A stretch of 64,000 nucleotides of DNA from Cytophagales bacterium (GCA_020402945.1 JADBYQ010000002.1:45219-109218); one strand, 5' to 3'; shown: positions 16,165 to 24,614, numbered from the stretch's first letter. Translations and numbers: made by a program. The notes: a model not told the origin generated them from the letters alone.

Positions 16165-18027
16165 GTGAACTACCTATCTGCTGAATCACTCTCCAAATCA
16201 TATAATGATCGCTGGCTTTTCAAAGACATAACCCTCGGCATCGCCCAGGGTGAGAAAATTGCTTTGGTTGGCGAGAACGGAACGGGCAAAACTACGCTCA
16301 TTAAGATCCTCACCGGCCAGGTAAAACAAGACGATGGCGTAGTCAGCCTGAGAGACGGCATTAAGTTGGGATACCTCACCCAGCAGCCGCAGGTGGCCCC
16401 TCAACTGACCGTCAAAGAAATCCTGTTTGATGACAAGAATAAAATTGCCAAGGCAGTAGGCGAATACGAAGAATGCATTCATGATCCCAACACCACCCCT
16501 GAGCGAATGCAGCACGTCCTCGAATTGATGGAGGAACTCAATGCCTGGGATTACGATGCCAAGGTTCAAGAGATCACTGGAAAGCTAGGTATTACTGACT
16601 TAGATCAGAAGTTTAAGGAGTTATCAGGCGGTCAGAAGAAAAGAATATTTCTTGCTCAAATGCTTTTAACGGAACCCGATCTGATTGTCATGGATGAGCC
16701 AACGAACCACCTTGATCTGGAAGCGATCGAATGGTTGGAATCGTACCTAAGTGGGCAGAACATCACCTTGCTTATGGTGACGCACGATAGGTACTTCCTG
16801 GACAATGTCTCCAAATCGGTTTTAGAACTTGACCGAGGTAAACTTTATAGGTACAATGGCAATTACGCCTACTTTCTGGAAAAGAAATCGGAGCGGGAGG
16901 AGATGTTGAAAACGGAGGTCACGAAAGCGCGAAACCTATTAAAAAAAGAACTGGAATGGATGCGCAAGCAGCCACGGGCAAGGGGAACAAAAGCAAAGTA
17001 TCGCATCGAAGCGTTTTACGAACTGAAGGATGTCGCATCGCAAAATCTGAAGCGCGACAAACTAGAGTTGGACATTCAGGAAGCCCGGCAGGGGGGCAAG
17101 ATTATGGAACTCCATCATCTTACTAAAAGCTATGGCGACCGCAAAATGGTCGATAACTTTTCCTATGTATTTAAGAAGAAAGACCGCATTGGCATCGTTG
17201 GGAAAAATGGGATCGGCAAATCCACATTCCTTGATTTACTTACCAGCAAGACGAAGCCAACAAGTGGCGAGATGATTCCGGGCATCACTACCAAGATAGG
17301 ATATTTTACCCAGGAAGTTGAGACACTCAACCCCACTCACCGTGTGATTGAGGAGATAAAAGAAATAGCCGAGTACATTACCATGTCAGACGGTACTCAA
17401 ATGTCGGCATCGAAATTCTTAGATACTTTCTTGTTTCCACCGGAAAAGCAATACAATTACATTGAGAAATTAAGTGGGGGAGAGAAGAAACGATTACAAC
17501 TGATGAAGGTGTTGATCACGAATCCTAACTTCTTGATTCTGGATGAGCCAACCAACGATTTTGATATTGACACACTCAATGTCTTAGAAGATTTCTTGGA
17601 AAAATTCACCGGATGTTTGTTGTTGGTATCACATGATCGCTACTTTATGGATCATCTGGTCGATCAATTATTTATTTTTGAAGGAGATGGAAAGATTAAG
17701 CCTTTCAATGGAAATTATTCAGACTATCGTACCTGGCTGGAAGAAAAAGAAGAAGCCGAAAAAGCCCCGGCTGTTACAAAGAAAGTAACTGAGGAGAAAA
17801 GTGGTGGGAAGAAGAAAGTAACTTTTTTGGAGAGAAATGAATTTGATCAGCTTCCATTAGAGATTGAACATTTAGAGCTTCTAAAATCGGAGTTCGAAAC
17901 TTTGCTGAACGCTGGTAGCACCAATCATCAGCAACTTGCAGATTGGTCAACAGAAATTGGTAAACTTAACGAGCAGATTGAACTGAAAACACTTCGTTGG
18001 ATGGAGCTGGGCGAGTTGGTAAATTAA
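16165..18027 (+). CDS. ABC-F family ATPase (Uup-like)
   Basis: A 620-residue soluble protein with two ABC ATPase domains and no membrane segment. Domain 1 has Walker A GENGTGKTT (36-44), signature LSGGQKKR and Walker B LIVMDEPTNHLD. Domain 2 has GKNGIGKST, LSGGEKKRLQL and FLILDEPTNDFD. A linker with RKQPRARGTKAKYRIEAF joins them. The C-terminal 90 residues are charged and coiled-coil-like (EEKEEAEKAPAVTKK, LEIEHLELLKSEFETLLN), as in Uup. ABC-F proteins act on ribosomes or, for Uup, on branched DNA. The start is GTG; the following MNYLSAESLSKSYNDRW is the normal family N-terminus. Confidence 0.93.
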   Translation: MNYLSAESLSKSYNDRWLFKDITLGIAQGEKIALVGENGTGKTTLIKILTGQVKQDDGVVSLRDGIKLGYLTQQPQVAPQLTVKEILFDDKNKIAKAVGEYEECIHDPNTTPERMQHVLELMEELNAWDYDAKVQEITGKLGITDLDQKFKELSGGQKKRIFLAQMLLTEPDLIVMDEPTNHLDLEAIEWLESYLSGQNITLLMVTHDRYFLDNVSKSVLELDRGKLYRYNGNYAYFLEKKSEREEMLKTEVTKARNLLKKELEWMRKQPRARGTKAKYRIEAFYELKDVASQNLKRDKLELDIQEARQGGKIMELHHLTKSYGDRKMVDNFSYVFKKKDRIGIVGKNGIGKSTFLDLLTSKTKPTSGEMIPGITTKIGYFTQEVETLNPTHRVIEEIKEIAEYITMSDGTQMSASKFLDTFLFPPEKQYNYIEKLSGGEKKRLQLMKVLITNPNFLILDEPTNDFDIDTLNVLEDFLEKFTGCLLLVSHDRYFMDHLVDQLFIFEGDGKIKPFNGNYSDYRTWLEEKEEAEKAPAVTKKVTEEKSGGKKKVTFLERNEFDQLPLEIEHLELLKSEFETLLNAGSTNHQQLADWSTEIGKLNEQIELKTLRWMELGELVN

Positions 18028-18070
18028 AAATATTTTAAATTTGTTCTATCAAAGCGATTAAGATCAGAAA

Positions 18071-18268
18071 ATGATTAAGATTCAAATAATAGATAAGGAC
18101 AAAAAGAAAGACGCACAGGTACTTCAAGATCTTTCATTGACACCCTCGCAACGATTTGTACGGATGTTTGATCTTATCGAATTTTGCGTAGTATTTTCTA
18201 AAAGTGATGTAGCACCTTTGAACAACTCAGATTATCATGTAATAAATCTGAAAAAGAAGGTAGCATGA
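18071..18268 (+). CDS. 65-residue partner of the nucleotidyltransferase (module copy 2)
   Basis: A small charged protein, MIKIQIIDKDKKKDAQVLQD followed by LSLTPSQRFVRMFDLIEF and a basic end (HVINLKKKVA). Its TGA overlaps the ATG of the nucleotidyltransferase frame by four bases (ATGA). Its plan parallels the 58-residue protein at 4165-4341: charged start, LS-x-TP-type motif with Arg two residues later, hydrophobic helix, basic tail. It is intact although its partner is interrupted. Function unknown; an antitoxin-like or adaptor role is inferred from the gene pair. Confidence 0.6.
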   Translation: MIKIQIIDKDKKKDAQVLQDLSLTPSQRFVRMFDLIEFCVVFSKSDVAPLNNSDYHVINLKKKVA

Positions 18269-18768
18269 ATAAGTATCTAGTTGAATCTATTAGATTTCTA
18301 AAAGGTCTTGAAAAAGAGCCGGTAGAATACTTAATAATTGGAGGTGTAGCAGTAAACATCCATGGATTTCAGAGAGCTACTGGTGATCTTGATATCTGGT
18401 TTAATCCTACTAAAGATAACTTTCAAAAACTCTTAGCCGCTTTTGTTCAACTCGGATATGATATAAGCGAATTTGAAAGTTCAACCAAGAAATTAGCAGA
18501 AGTGTTAATACGACTCCCATTAGAATCGTTTTACATCGAATTGCTACCTTTTCTCGATGGGAGAGGAGATTTTAAAACGATCAAAGAAAGAGCTGATTCA
18601 ATAACTGTAGAAGGGTTAAAAATACCAGTGATTTCATACGGTGATTTAATTGCTTGCTAAGCAAATGTCCACAGGGCAAAAGACTTGGAAGATATAGCCC
18701 AGCTTGAAAGAAGAAAGCAAGAACAAACAAGAAACATTCAAAAAGACCATGGCCAGGAAAGCGCTTGA
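18265..18768 (+). pseudogene. Nucleotidyltransferase-fold protein, module copy 2, interrupted by a nonsense codon
   Basis: The frame begins MNKYLVESIRFLKGLEKEPV and has YLIIGGVAVNIHGFQRATGD followed by LDIWFNPT, the GG and DxD signature of minimal nucleotidyltransferases. TAA at 18658-18660 cuts it after 131 codons, right at the conserved ...YGDLIA position. In the same frame the next 35 codons still encode the typical family tail, including KDLEDIAQLERRKQEQTRN, up to TGA at 18766-18768. Read through, the length would be 167, close to 159 in copy 1. The active-site part is complete, so a truncated protein could still be made. A sequencing error is the alternative. Confidence 0.65.
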
Positions 18769-18922
18769 AAATTTAGTGGCAAACCGATCACCTTTTTTCT
18801 GACAAAATTGCCTAACGAATTGGCTATAAATTCGAGGATCTACTCAAATGGAATAAGTCAAAAACTTGTTTTGGTTTTTGGTACTCACAACCGTTAGTTC
18901 CATTTACTGACAAACATTTCCC

Positions 18923-18953
18923 TTTCATTTCGTGTTAAAAGAGTCTACCTTTG
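18923..18953 (+). promoter_or_regulatory. Promoter of the sigma-factor gene
   Basis: TTTC (18923-18926), a 19-base spacer, then TACCTTTG (18946-18953), a perfect TAnnTTTG. It ends 22 bases before the TTG start codon. Confidence 0.5.
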
Positions 18954-18975
18954 CGAGATTGAAAAGGGAACTATT

Positions 18976-19617
18976 TTGAACCAAGCTCAAGCTATTACTC
19001 TCTACCAGCCGATGTTGCACAACATCGCTTACAATCTGCTTCGTTGCAAGGCAGACGCGGAAGATATTGTGCAAGATACTTTCGTAAAGTGGCTGAGCAT
19101 CGATACGACCAAAATCCAAAATACAAAAGCGTATTTGATCAAAGCGGTAACTAACAATTGCCTCAATCACCTCAATGCATTAAAGCGAAAAAAAGAAGAG
19201 TATTGGGATTCGATCATGCTTTCAGAATTGGTAGTGAAGTTCAAAGAATCAGACTTTGCTCATATTGATTTTGAAAAGGAACTCGCGGCTGCCTTTAAGG
19301 TAATACAAAGCAAGCTGGAACCACTCGAACGGGCTACCTATTTATTGAAAGAAGTCTTTGATTTTGATTACGATTCCATTCAAAAAGTAATTGATAAAAA
19401 AGCCGACCATTGCCGTCAACTCTTTAGTAGGGCAAAAAAGAAATTGAATGAGGCCAGCCCAAAGATCAAGGCTGAATTCAATGATGCCTCCGCTTTGTTT
19501 GACACCTTCAAAAAAGCCTGTACCGTTGACAACGCGACAGAGCTTATTGGGCATCTTAAGAAAGATATTGCAGAGGCATACGTGTCCAGAAAGCAGAGCT
19601 CTCTATCTGGTAAGTAA
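18976..19617 (+). CDS. ECF-type sigma-70 family RNA polymerase sigma factor
   Basis: A 213-residue protein. Residues about 5-65 are sigma region 2 (LYQPMLHNIAYNLLRCKADA, then EDIVQDTFVKWLS). Residues about 105-155 are region 4 (KLEPLERATYLLKEVFDFDY, DSIQKVIDKKADHCRQLFSR). About 50 further residues follow, longer than a minimal ECF factor. That recalls ECF groups with C-terminal sensory extensions, although no SnoaL-type domain is evident. No anti-sigma gene is adjacent. The start is TTG; no in-frame ATG precedes region 2 and the -7 element is correctly placed for this start. Confidence 0.85.
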   Translation: MNQAQAITLYQPMLHNIAYNLLRCKADAEDIVQDTFVKWLSIDTTKIQNTKAYLIKAVTNNCLNHLNALKRKKEEYWDSIMLSELVVKFKESDFAHIDFEKELAAAFKVIQSKLEPLERATYLLKEVFDFDYDSIQKVIDKKADHCRQLFSRAKKKLNEASPKIKAEFNDASALFDTFKKACTVDNATELIGHLKKDIAEAYVSRKQSSLSGK

Positions 19618-19734
19618 GCTGGCATAATCTTTTTCCTTTTTTCTGTCACAAATCCGTTTCGAGATTGTCTTACAGTTAAATCAGCCAAAATAGGCTGAAT
19701 TACAGTTATTACCTTTTTAACCTAACCTGTTGAC

Positions 19735-20505
19735 ATGAAGGCAATTTTGATCTTTTTTGTAGCGCATTGGTACTTATCTCTGTTTTTTCAGACGTTCTTC
19801 CTTCACCGCTACGCATCTCACAAGGCATTTACAATGAATAAATTCACCGAAAAGGTGTTTTTTGTGTTGACTTGGATATTTCAGGGCTCCAATTACTTAA
19901 GTCCTTTCGGCTACGGCACCATGCACCGCATGCATCATGCCTATGCTGATACCGAAAACGATCCACACTCACCCAAGTATGACGAGACCATCTGGAACAT
20001 GATGTGGAAGACTAAAACGATTTATTCAGATATCGCCAGCGGACGAGTAGTTCCGGAAGCACGTTTTACAGATGGCGTTCCTCGTTGGGATTCATTCGAT
20101 AAGTTTGCACGCTCTTGGCCGTCCAGATTGTTCTGGGGTGCATTGTATGTACTCTTCTATTGGCAATTTGCCACGGTATGGTACTTATGGCTTTTGTTAC
20201 CTCTACAGTTTTTGATGAGTCCAATACATGGAGCCATCATCAATTGGTTTGCACACGTATATGGCTACCGCAACTTTGAAGTAGGAGATACCTCCAAGAA
20301 TTTTTTACCGGTAGACTTTTTAATGATGGGCGAAAGCTATCACAACAACCACCACAAGTATGGTTCACGCGCCAACTTTGGTGGTATCCGCTGGCATGAA
20401 ATTGATCCTACCTATCAAATAATAAAAGTATTGGATAAGTTGAACGTGATCAAGCTCGTTCAGCAAAAGTCAGTAAGCATGGAGCGCGTTCGCAAAGCTG
20501 CATAG
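19735..20505 (+). CDS. Acyl-CoA/fatty-acid desaturase (delta-9 type)
   Basis: A 256-residue membrane di-iron enzyme. The three histidine boxes are visible: HRYASH (24-29), HRMHH (64-68) and HNNHH (203-207). Between and around them are hydrophobic helices (WYLSLFFQTFF, KVFFVLTWIFQ, LYVLFYWQFATVWYLWLLLP). It introduces a cis double bond into saturated acyl chains using O2 and an electron donor and so adjusts membrane fluidity, for example in the cold. A TACCTTTT element (19710-19717) lies 18 bases before the ATG and a hairpin with T-tract follows the gene. Confidence 0.92.
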   Translation: MKAILIFFVAHWYLSLFFQTFFLHRYASHKAFTMNKFTEKVFFVLTWIFQGSNYLSPFGYGTMHRMHHAYADTENDPHSPKYDETIWNMMWKTKTIYSDIASGRVVPEARFTDGVPRWDSFDKFARSWPSRLFWGALYVLFYWQFATVWYLWLLLPLQFLMSPIHGAIINWFAHVYGYRNFEVGDTSKNFLPVDFLMMGESYHNNHHKYGSRANFGGIRWHEIDPTYQIIKVLDKLNVIKLVQQKSVSMERVRKAA

Positions 20506-20525
20506 CAATCAAAATCAAGAAGTTG

Positions 20526-20551
20526 AAAGCCGGGGTAACTCGGCTTTTTTT
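20526..20551 (+). terminator. Rho-independent terminator of the desaturase gene
   Basis: AAAGCCG pairs with CGGCTTT around an 8-base loop and runs into seven T residues. It lies 21 bases after the desaturase stop and touches the end of the convergent thioesterase gene. Confidence 0.7.
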
Positions 20552-20960
20552 ATCGCCCATTTTTTCCAAGCAACTCATTCATCGCCTGATCGATCCTTCT
20601 GGGCTTCAAAGTCTTTGCATCCAGCAAAGCCCAAACAGTTCTGGATTTGGTAATCACTTTTCCATCCTTTTTCAGCTCTACAAACCGTTCAAAAGTGGCT
20701 CCTTTGGCTTCGCCTACCCAAGTAGTGCCAATCAACCGATCACCCAAAAAAGCCTGACCCAGGTAGTCTATTTCGTGTCTCAATAGCATCCATGAGTAGC
20801 ACGCACGCTGTTCGTCACTGGAAGTCGCCATCCAGTGAGCAGCGGCTACATCCTGAACCCAACGAACAAAAACAACATTGTTAACATGGTTCAGTTCATC
20901 AATATCGGCTGCGAGTGCCACAATTTCAATTGAAAAGGGGTTAGAAGAGGTTTGGTTCAT
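20550..20960 (-). CDS. Acyl-CoA thioesterase, hotdog fold (YbgC/4HBT-like)
   Basis: A 136-residue hotdog-fold protein. The active-site helix region reads DIDELNHVNNVVFVRWVQDV, matching the (D/H)xxxHVNN..Y..W pattern of 4-hydroxybenzoyl-CoA-type thioesterases. The central strands (RLIGTTWVGEAKGATFERFV, VITKSRTVWALLD) complete the fold. It hydrolyses acyl-CoA or acyl-ACP thioesters in the cytoplasm; substrate chain length cannot be read. It is convergent with the desaturase gene and divergent from the cold-shock gene. Confidence 0.87.
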   Translation of the reverse strand: MNQTSSNPFSIEIVALAADIDELNHVNNVVFVRWVQDVAAAHWMATSSDEQRACYSWMLLRHEIDYLGQAFLGDRLIGTTWVGEAKGATFERFVELKKDGKVITKSRTVWALLDAKTLKPRRIDQAMNELLGKNGR

Positions 20961-21001
20961 TGTGGAGGTGAAAGAATATAGCCTTAATTTGAAATTTATG
21001 T

Positions 21002-21009
21002 TATCTTTG
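21002..21009 (+). promoter_or_regulatory. -7 promoter element of the cold-shock gene
   Basis: TATCTTTG is a perfect TAnnTTTG match, 33 bases before the ATG. The resulting leader would be about 27 bases. Confidence 0.5.
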
Positions 21010-21042
21010 TGAATTAATTATCAAATATCAATAACAAACACA

Positions 21043-21237
21043 ATGAAAGAAGGAACAGTAAAATTTTTTAACGAAGCGAAAGGTTTTGGCTTTGTAAAAG
21101 AGACATCAACAGGACAAGAGTATTTTGTTCATGTAACGGGCTTGGTTGACAAGGTACGTGAAAATGACACCATCACTTTTGATCTTAAAGAAGGAAAGAA
21201 AGGTTTGAACGCAGTAGAAGTTCGCTTAGCAAACTAA
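21043..21237 (+). CDS. Cold-shock-domain protein (CspA family)
   Basis: A 64-residue single cold-shock domain. RNP1 is KGFGFV (13-18) and RNP2 is YFVHV (27-31), with the usual MKEGTVKFFNEAKGFGF start. It binds single-stranded RNA/DNA and melts RNA structure at low temperature or during growth. A strong terminator follows 22 bases after the stop. Beyond it, with no visible promoter, starts a DEAD-box RNA helicase, a functionally matching partner. Confidence 0.95.
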   Translation: MKEGTVKFFNEAKGFGFVKETSTGQEYFVHVTGLVDKVRENDTITFDLKEGKKGLNAVEVRLAN

Positions 21238-21258
21238 TATCTGATCACCTTAAAGTTA

Positions 21259-21298
21259 AAAAGCCCTGCCTCGATACAATCGGGGCGGGCTTTTTTTT
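21259..21298 (+). terminator. Strong rho-independent terminator between csp and the helicase
   Basis: AAGCCCTGCC and GGGGCGGGCTT form a G/C-rich stem around TCGATACAATC, followed by eight T residues (21291-21298). It may act as an attenuator for the downstream helicase gene, since no promoter is visible between the two. Confidence 0.85.
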
Positions 21299-21320
21299 GA
21301 CACCACAACTAACACCACCA

Positions 21321-22541
21321 TTGACATTCCAGGATTTTAATTTCGATCCCAAGCTTACAGAAGGTTTGGAATCCATGGGCTATAATAAGCCTACTCCGAT
21401 ACAAGAGAAAGCCATCCCGGCTATTATGGCCAGAAAGGATCTGATTGCTTGCGCCCAAACGGGAACAGGAAAGACAGCCGCTTACCTATTGCCCATTCTA
21501 AACAACATCATTCACTCGGAAAAGCGTCATTTGAACACGCTAGTCATAGCGCCCACCCGCGAGTTGGCGCAACAGATTGATCAACAGATTGAAGGCTTTG
21601 CCTATTTTTTGGGCGTAAGTTCTATTCCGGTTTACGGAGGCGGAGATGGTGCCATTTGGGAGCAACAAAAGAAAGCGTTAGAAGCAGGTGTAGACATTAT
21701 TATCGCAACGCCTGGTAGACTGATGGCTCAATTGGCTTCTGGTGTCATAAAGCTAGACGATGTTGAGCATTTGGTGTTGGACGAAGCCGATCGCATGTTG
21801 GACATGGGCTTTTATGAAGACATCATCCGGATTATAAAATATCTACCCGCTCACAGACAGACGTTACTCTTTTCTGCTACTATGCCTCCGAAGATTCGGG
21901 CGTTAGCAACGCGTATATTAAAGAACCCTGAAGAAATAAATATTGCCATCTCGAAGCCTGCGGAAGGAATCTTGCAGCAAGCGTATGTCGTGTATGACGA
22001 GCAGAAAGAAAAACTCATCAACCATATTTTCAAAACAGGGCAATACAATAGCGTATTGATTTTTGCCTCTACAAAAGAAAATGTAAAGAAGCTAGATCGG
22101 GCCTTGCAGAAAATTGGTATTATGGCCAAAGCCATTCACTCCGATTTAGAGCAGGTAGAGAGGGAAAATATTCTGAGGGAATTCAAAAATAAAAAGCTTT
22201 CTATTTTAGTGGGAACAGATGTTCTTTCGAGAGGGATTGACGTAGAAGGAATCAGTTTGGTCATCAACTTTGATGTGCCACCAGATCCTGAAGATTATAT
22301 CCATCGGATTGGTAGAACAGCGAGAGCAGCTACCACAGGCACAGCGATTACGTTTATCAATAGCAAAGACCAGCGAAAGTTTTCGCGTATTGAACATATG
22401 ATTGGCAAAGAGATTGAGAAAGTTACGCTACCTGTAGAATTGGGCGAAGGCCCACTCTATCAACCCGAAAAAGCCCCCGAAAACAAGTATCAAAAACCGC
22501 GGGGACCAAAGAAAAATTTCGGGCACAAGCCGAGGAGATAG
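21321..22541 (+). CDS. DEAD-box RNA helicase (RhlE-like)
   Basis: About 406 residues with all helicase motifs: Q motif (GYNKPTPIQEKAI), Walker A AQTGTGKTAA, PTRELAQQ, DEAD in VLDEADRMLDMGF, SAT (LLFSATMPPKI), and C-terminal LSRGIDVEGI and HRIGRTARA. A basic tail (KYQKPRGPKKNFGHKPRR) should aid RNA binding. I set the start at TTG 21321 because it gives the family N-terminus MTFQDFNFDPKL. The earlier in-frame TTG at 21297 lies in the T-tract of the csp terminator. The role is probably ribosome assembly or RNA turnover, in keeping with the cold-shock neighbour. Confidence 0.93.
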   Translation: MTFQDFNFDPKLTEGLESMGYNKPTPIQEKAIPAIMARKDLIACAQTGTGKTAAYLLPILNNIIHSEKRHLNTLVIAPTRELAQQIDQQIEGFAYFLGVSSIPVYGGGDGAIWEQQKKALEAGVDIIIATPGRLMAQLASGVIKLDDVEHLVLDEADRMLDMGFYEDIIRIIKYLPAHRQTLLFSATMPPKIRALATRILKNPEEINIAISKPAEGILQQAYVVYDEQKEKLINHIFKTGQYNSVLIFASTKENVKKLDRALQKIGIMAKAIHSDLEQVERENILREFKNKKLSILVGTDVLSRGIDVEGISLVINFDVPPDPEDYIHRIGRTARAATTGTAITFINSKDQRKFSRIEHMIGKEIEKVTLPVELGEGPLYQPEKAPENKYQKPRGPKKNFGHKPRR

Positions 22542-22545
22542 AAAT

Positions 22546-22658
22546 TCAAAATTTAGCATTCAAAATTTCTGTAACCATCTTCGCATAGTATTCCTCACAG
22601 CTAGAGGCGATCTCCCGACCAACAATCCAAATACTTTTCTCGCTACAAACAGCTCCGC
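22546..22658 (-). other. Start-less open frame; possible 3' gene remnant
   Basis: The minus-strand frame ending at TGA 22548-22546 encodes ...SEKSIWIVGREIASSC, then EEYYAKMVTEILNAKF, with no start codon of its own. The end resembles the C-terminus of the ceramidase-like protein encoded next on the same strand (GEYYTEMIREILDFK). It may be a leftover of a duplicated gene end. The direct repeat ATTCAAAATTT (22545-22555 and 22558-22568) overlaps it. Confidence 0.3.
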
Positions 22659-23063
22659 CTAGTGCTTTTCTTCCAACACACCCACCCGCCTGGACAAGAA
22701 GATGAGTTCTTTCAGCATCACACCCTGGTCTTCGCGAAGGCCCTTTAACTCTTGATTAAATTTCTCGCTCATAGAGTTGGATTTCTCGCTCATCGAGTTG
22801 AAGTTCTTGCTCAATGAGTTGAAGTTCTTGCTCAATGAGTTGAAGTTCTCGCTCATGATGTTGAAGTTCTTGCTCAATGAGTTGAAGTTCTCGTTCATCG
22901 TGTTGAATTTGACATCGTTAGCAGCTATCGCCCGGCTCATCACTTCAATGCTTTTGTTAGCCTGCTCGGCACTCTTTTCCAAGCGATCTGTTCGGTCGGT
23001 CAGCTGATCTGCCTTTTTTAAGTACTCGGCTAATAACTCAATAATCCGATCTTCTCCTTTCAT
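22659..23063 (-). CDS. Heptad-repeat coiled-coil protein
   Basis: A 134-residue soluble protein, almost wholly coiled coil. The middle consists of seven-residue repeats of the type NFNSLSK / NFNSMSE, with Phe and Leu/Met in the a/d positions, encoded by 21-bp DNA repeats (22756-22902). The ends are charged helices (MKGEDRIIELLAEYLKKADQ at the start, LIFLSRRVGVLEEKH at the end). I do not recognise a function; similar short repeat-bearing coiled coils are common and variable in Bacteroidota. Repeat number may change by slippage. Confidence 0.6.
   Translation of the reverse strand: MKGEDRIIELLAEYLKKADQLTDRTDRLEKSAEQANKSIEVMSRAIAANDVKFNTMNENFNSLSKNFNIMSENFNSLSKNFNSLSKNFNSMSEKSNSMSEKFNQELKGLREDQGVMLKELIFLSRRVGVLEEKH
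22756..22902. repeat. Seven 21-bp tandem units inside the coiled-coil gene
   Basis: Seven consecutive 21-bp units; unit 3 reads TTGAAGTTCTTGCTCAATGA plus G. Units 3, 4 and 6 are identical and the others differ at a few positions. The period is exactly seven codons, so copy-number change keeps the frame. Confidence 0.9.
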
Positions 23064-23185
23064 ATGTAATTACTTCGTTTAACGTAAACATTGATAATCA
23101 AATATACAGAATGAGACAACCTCTTACAAACACGTAAAGGTGTTGGGCTTTCAGTCCGAAAGGACTAACGAAAAAGCATGATTCT

Positions 23186-24520
23186 CTACTTAAAATCCAA
23201 AATTTCTCTGATCATTTCGGTGTAATATTCCCCAAAAAAAGGACCCACCCAATTGAGTGCCATCACTTCCTCTTCGTTCCCTTTGGCATAGTATCTATCG
23301 GCCGTTATGTAACCTGTATAATTGCCATTAAAGCTGGTCACAATTAACTTCTTTCCCGTAGCTGCGGCAATAGCTTCTAGTTTTTCTTGCGCAAATATCT
23401 CACCCGAAAAGTCAGCAGGTGTTCCAATGAATACGACATGCCCTATTTGTAAATAGGTAAGTTCACCTTGAAGAGGATTAAGTAACGAGCGAAAAACCCA
23501 ATCGCGTACTTTCCAATCTTTGGCGATTCGTAGTTGCGAAGGTCCAAAGGCTATAGGAATATGAGCAGACGAAATAGAAATTGAGTCGGCTAAATTCTGA
23601 TTAGTTGCTGCAACAACTCTATCTGCCAGTATTAATCCTGCTTTATCAATTCTTTCAAAATCCGTACCTTCTATACCCTTCAGTCGATGGCTACCCACCA
23701 TGCCAGCCATGAATAATCCGAAATCAAATCCCTTTTTTTTCAATTGTTTGGTAAGTGCCGAAGGGTAGTCACCAGAAACTACGCGACTGAGTAACTCTAC
23801 ATTAGTCGGATGCGCACTATAAGTAACAATCACTGCTTTGCTGCTATCCGCACGAATGAATTTTAATCCTCGGAGTTTGCCATCCACTTGTCCGTTGGCC
23901 GCATCCAATCTATTTTCAACAAACTCAGAAGCATCATTCTCCCAATATTGGGTAGCCGATGGCAGGGAAGATGTCTTCGCTTTTTCGATGTTGTCTAGAA
24001 TGTCGTTCGCGGTTTGATCGACCCATTCAGTATGGTAAGAGCCCAACGCAAGGCGCCCGACTAAACTCGCATCCCAGCCACCTAGACTGCTATGGGTGTG
24101 CGTAGCTGAATAGTAAACGAAATAATCTTTTCTTTGTCGCTTCAGCGCTTCATTCACTCTATTTTTTATTGAGGGAGGAAACAACATTAAGTCGAGTGAG
24201 ACAAAAACGTTTACGCTGCTTCCATTAGTCATGGCGATCACACCTCCATATATTGAATCGTGGATGGATTCGTATTTGTCCTTGGGTGTGTAGCCCGCCA
24301 TGGGCATTGAGTAGCTTGGGGTGATGTTAAATTTACTCCACCCCACTTTTACCTTGTCTTTTTGCGATTGGTTAGGATGGATGGTATCTAACCGACTGAT
24401 CATCGTTTGATAAAAAGGTTGTTCTTTAAGTGGGGTTTTGTCGATGGGACCAACCAGTAACATCGCCAAGACAAACAGTCCCAGCACTGTATAAACCAGC
24501 CATTTGATGAGTTTTTTCAA
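23186..24520 (-). CDS. Neutral/alkaline ceramidase-like hydrolase (N-terminal catalytic domain type)
   Basis: A 444-residue protein anchored by an N-terminal hydrophobic helix (IKWLVYTVLGLFVLAMLLVG). The catalytic domain begins VGWSKFNITPSYSMPMAGY and carries SATHTHSSLGGW (138-149, zinc-binding histidines), YSAHPTNVELL and GDYPSALTKQL, all hallmarks of neutral ceramidase N-terminal domains. There is no room for the C-terminal immunoglobulin-like domain of full ceramidases, so it is the shorter bacterial version. It probably cleaves an amide in a sphingolipid-like or other lipid substrate outside the cytoplasm. Bacteroidota make sphingolipids, which fits, but the substrate is inferred. Confidence 0.82.
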   Translation of the reverse strand: MKKLIKWLVYTVLGLFVLAMLLVGPIDKTPLKEQPFYQTMISRLDTIHPNQSQKDKVKVGWSKFNITPSYSMPMAGYTPKDKYESIHDSIYGGVIAMTNGSSVNVFVSLDLMLFPPSIKNRVNEALKRQRKDYFVYYSATHTHSSLGGWDASLVGRLALGSYHTEWVDQTANDILDNIEKAKTSSLPSATQYWENDASEFVENRLDAANGQVDGKLRGLKFIRADSSKAVIVTYSAHPTNVELLSRVVSGDYPSALTKQLKKKGFDFGLFMAGMVGSHRLKGIEGTDFERIDKAGLILADRVVAATNQNLADSISISSAHIPIAFGPSQLRIAKDWKVRDWVFRSLLNPLQGELTYLQIGHVVFIGTPADFSGEIFAQEKLEAIAAATGKKLIVTSFNGNYTGYITADRYYAKGNEEEVMALNWVGPFFGEYYTEMIREILDFK

Positions 24521-24614
24521 AATAGATTAGTTGCCACTAAACAACAACTATCGAACCATAAATGATATCTCCTTGCCTCTTCATGCGCAGTTTTGAACCT
24601 TTAATCTTGAATTC

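Noticed and set aside
22756..22902. CRISPR or intergenic satellite
   Set aside because: The 21-bp units are in frame inside a coding sequence and encode coiled-coil heptads with no spacers.
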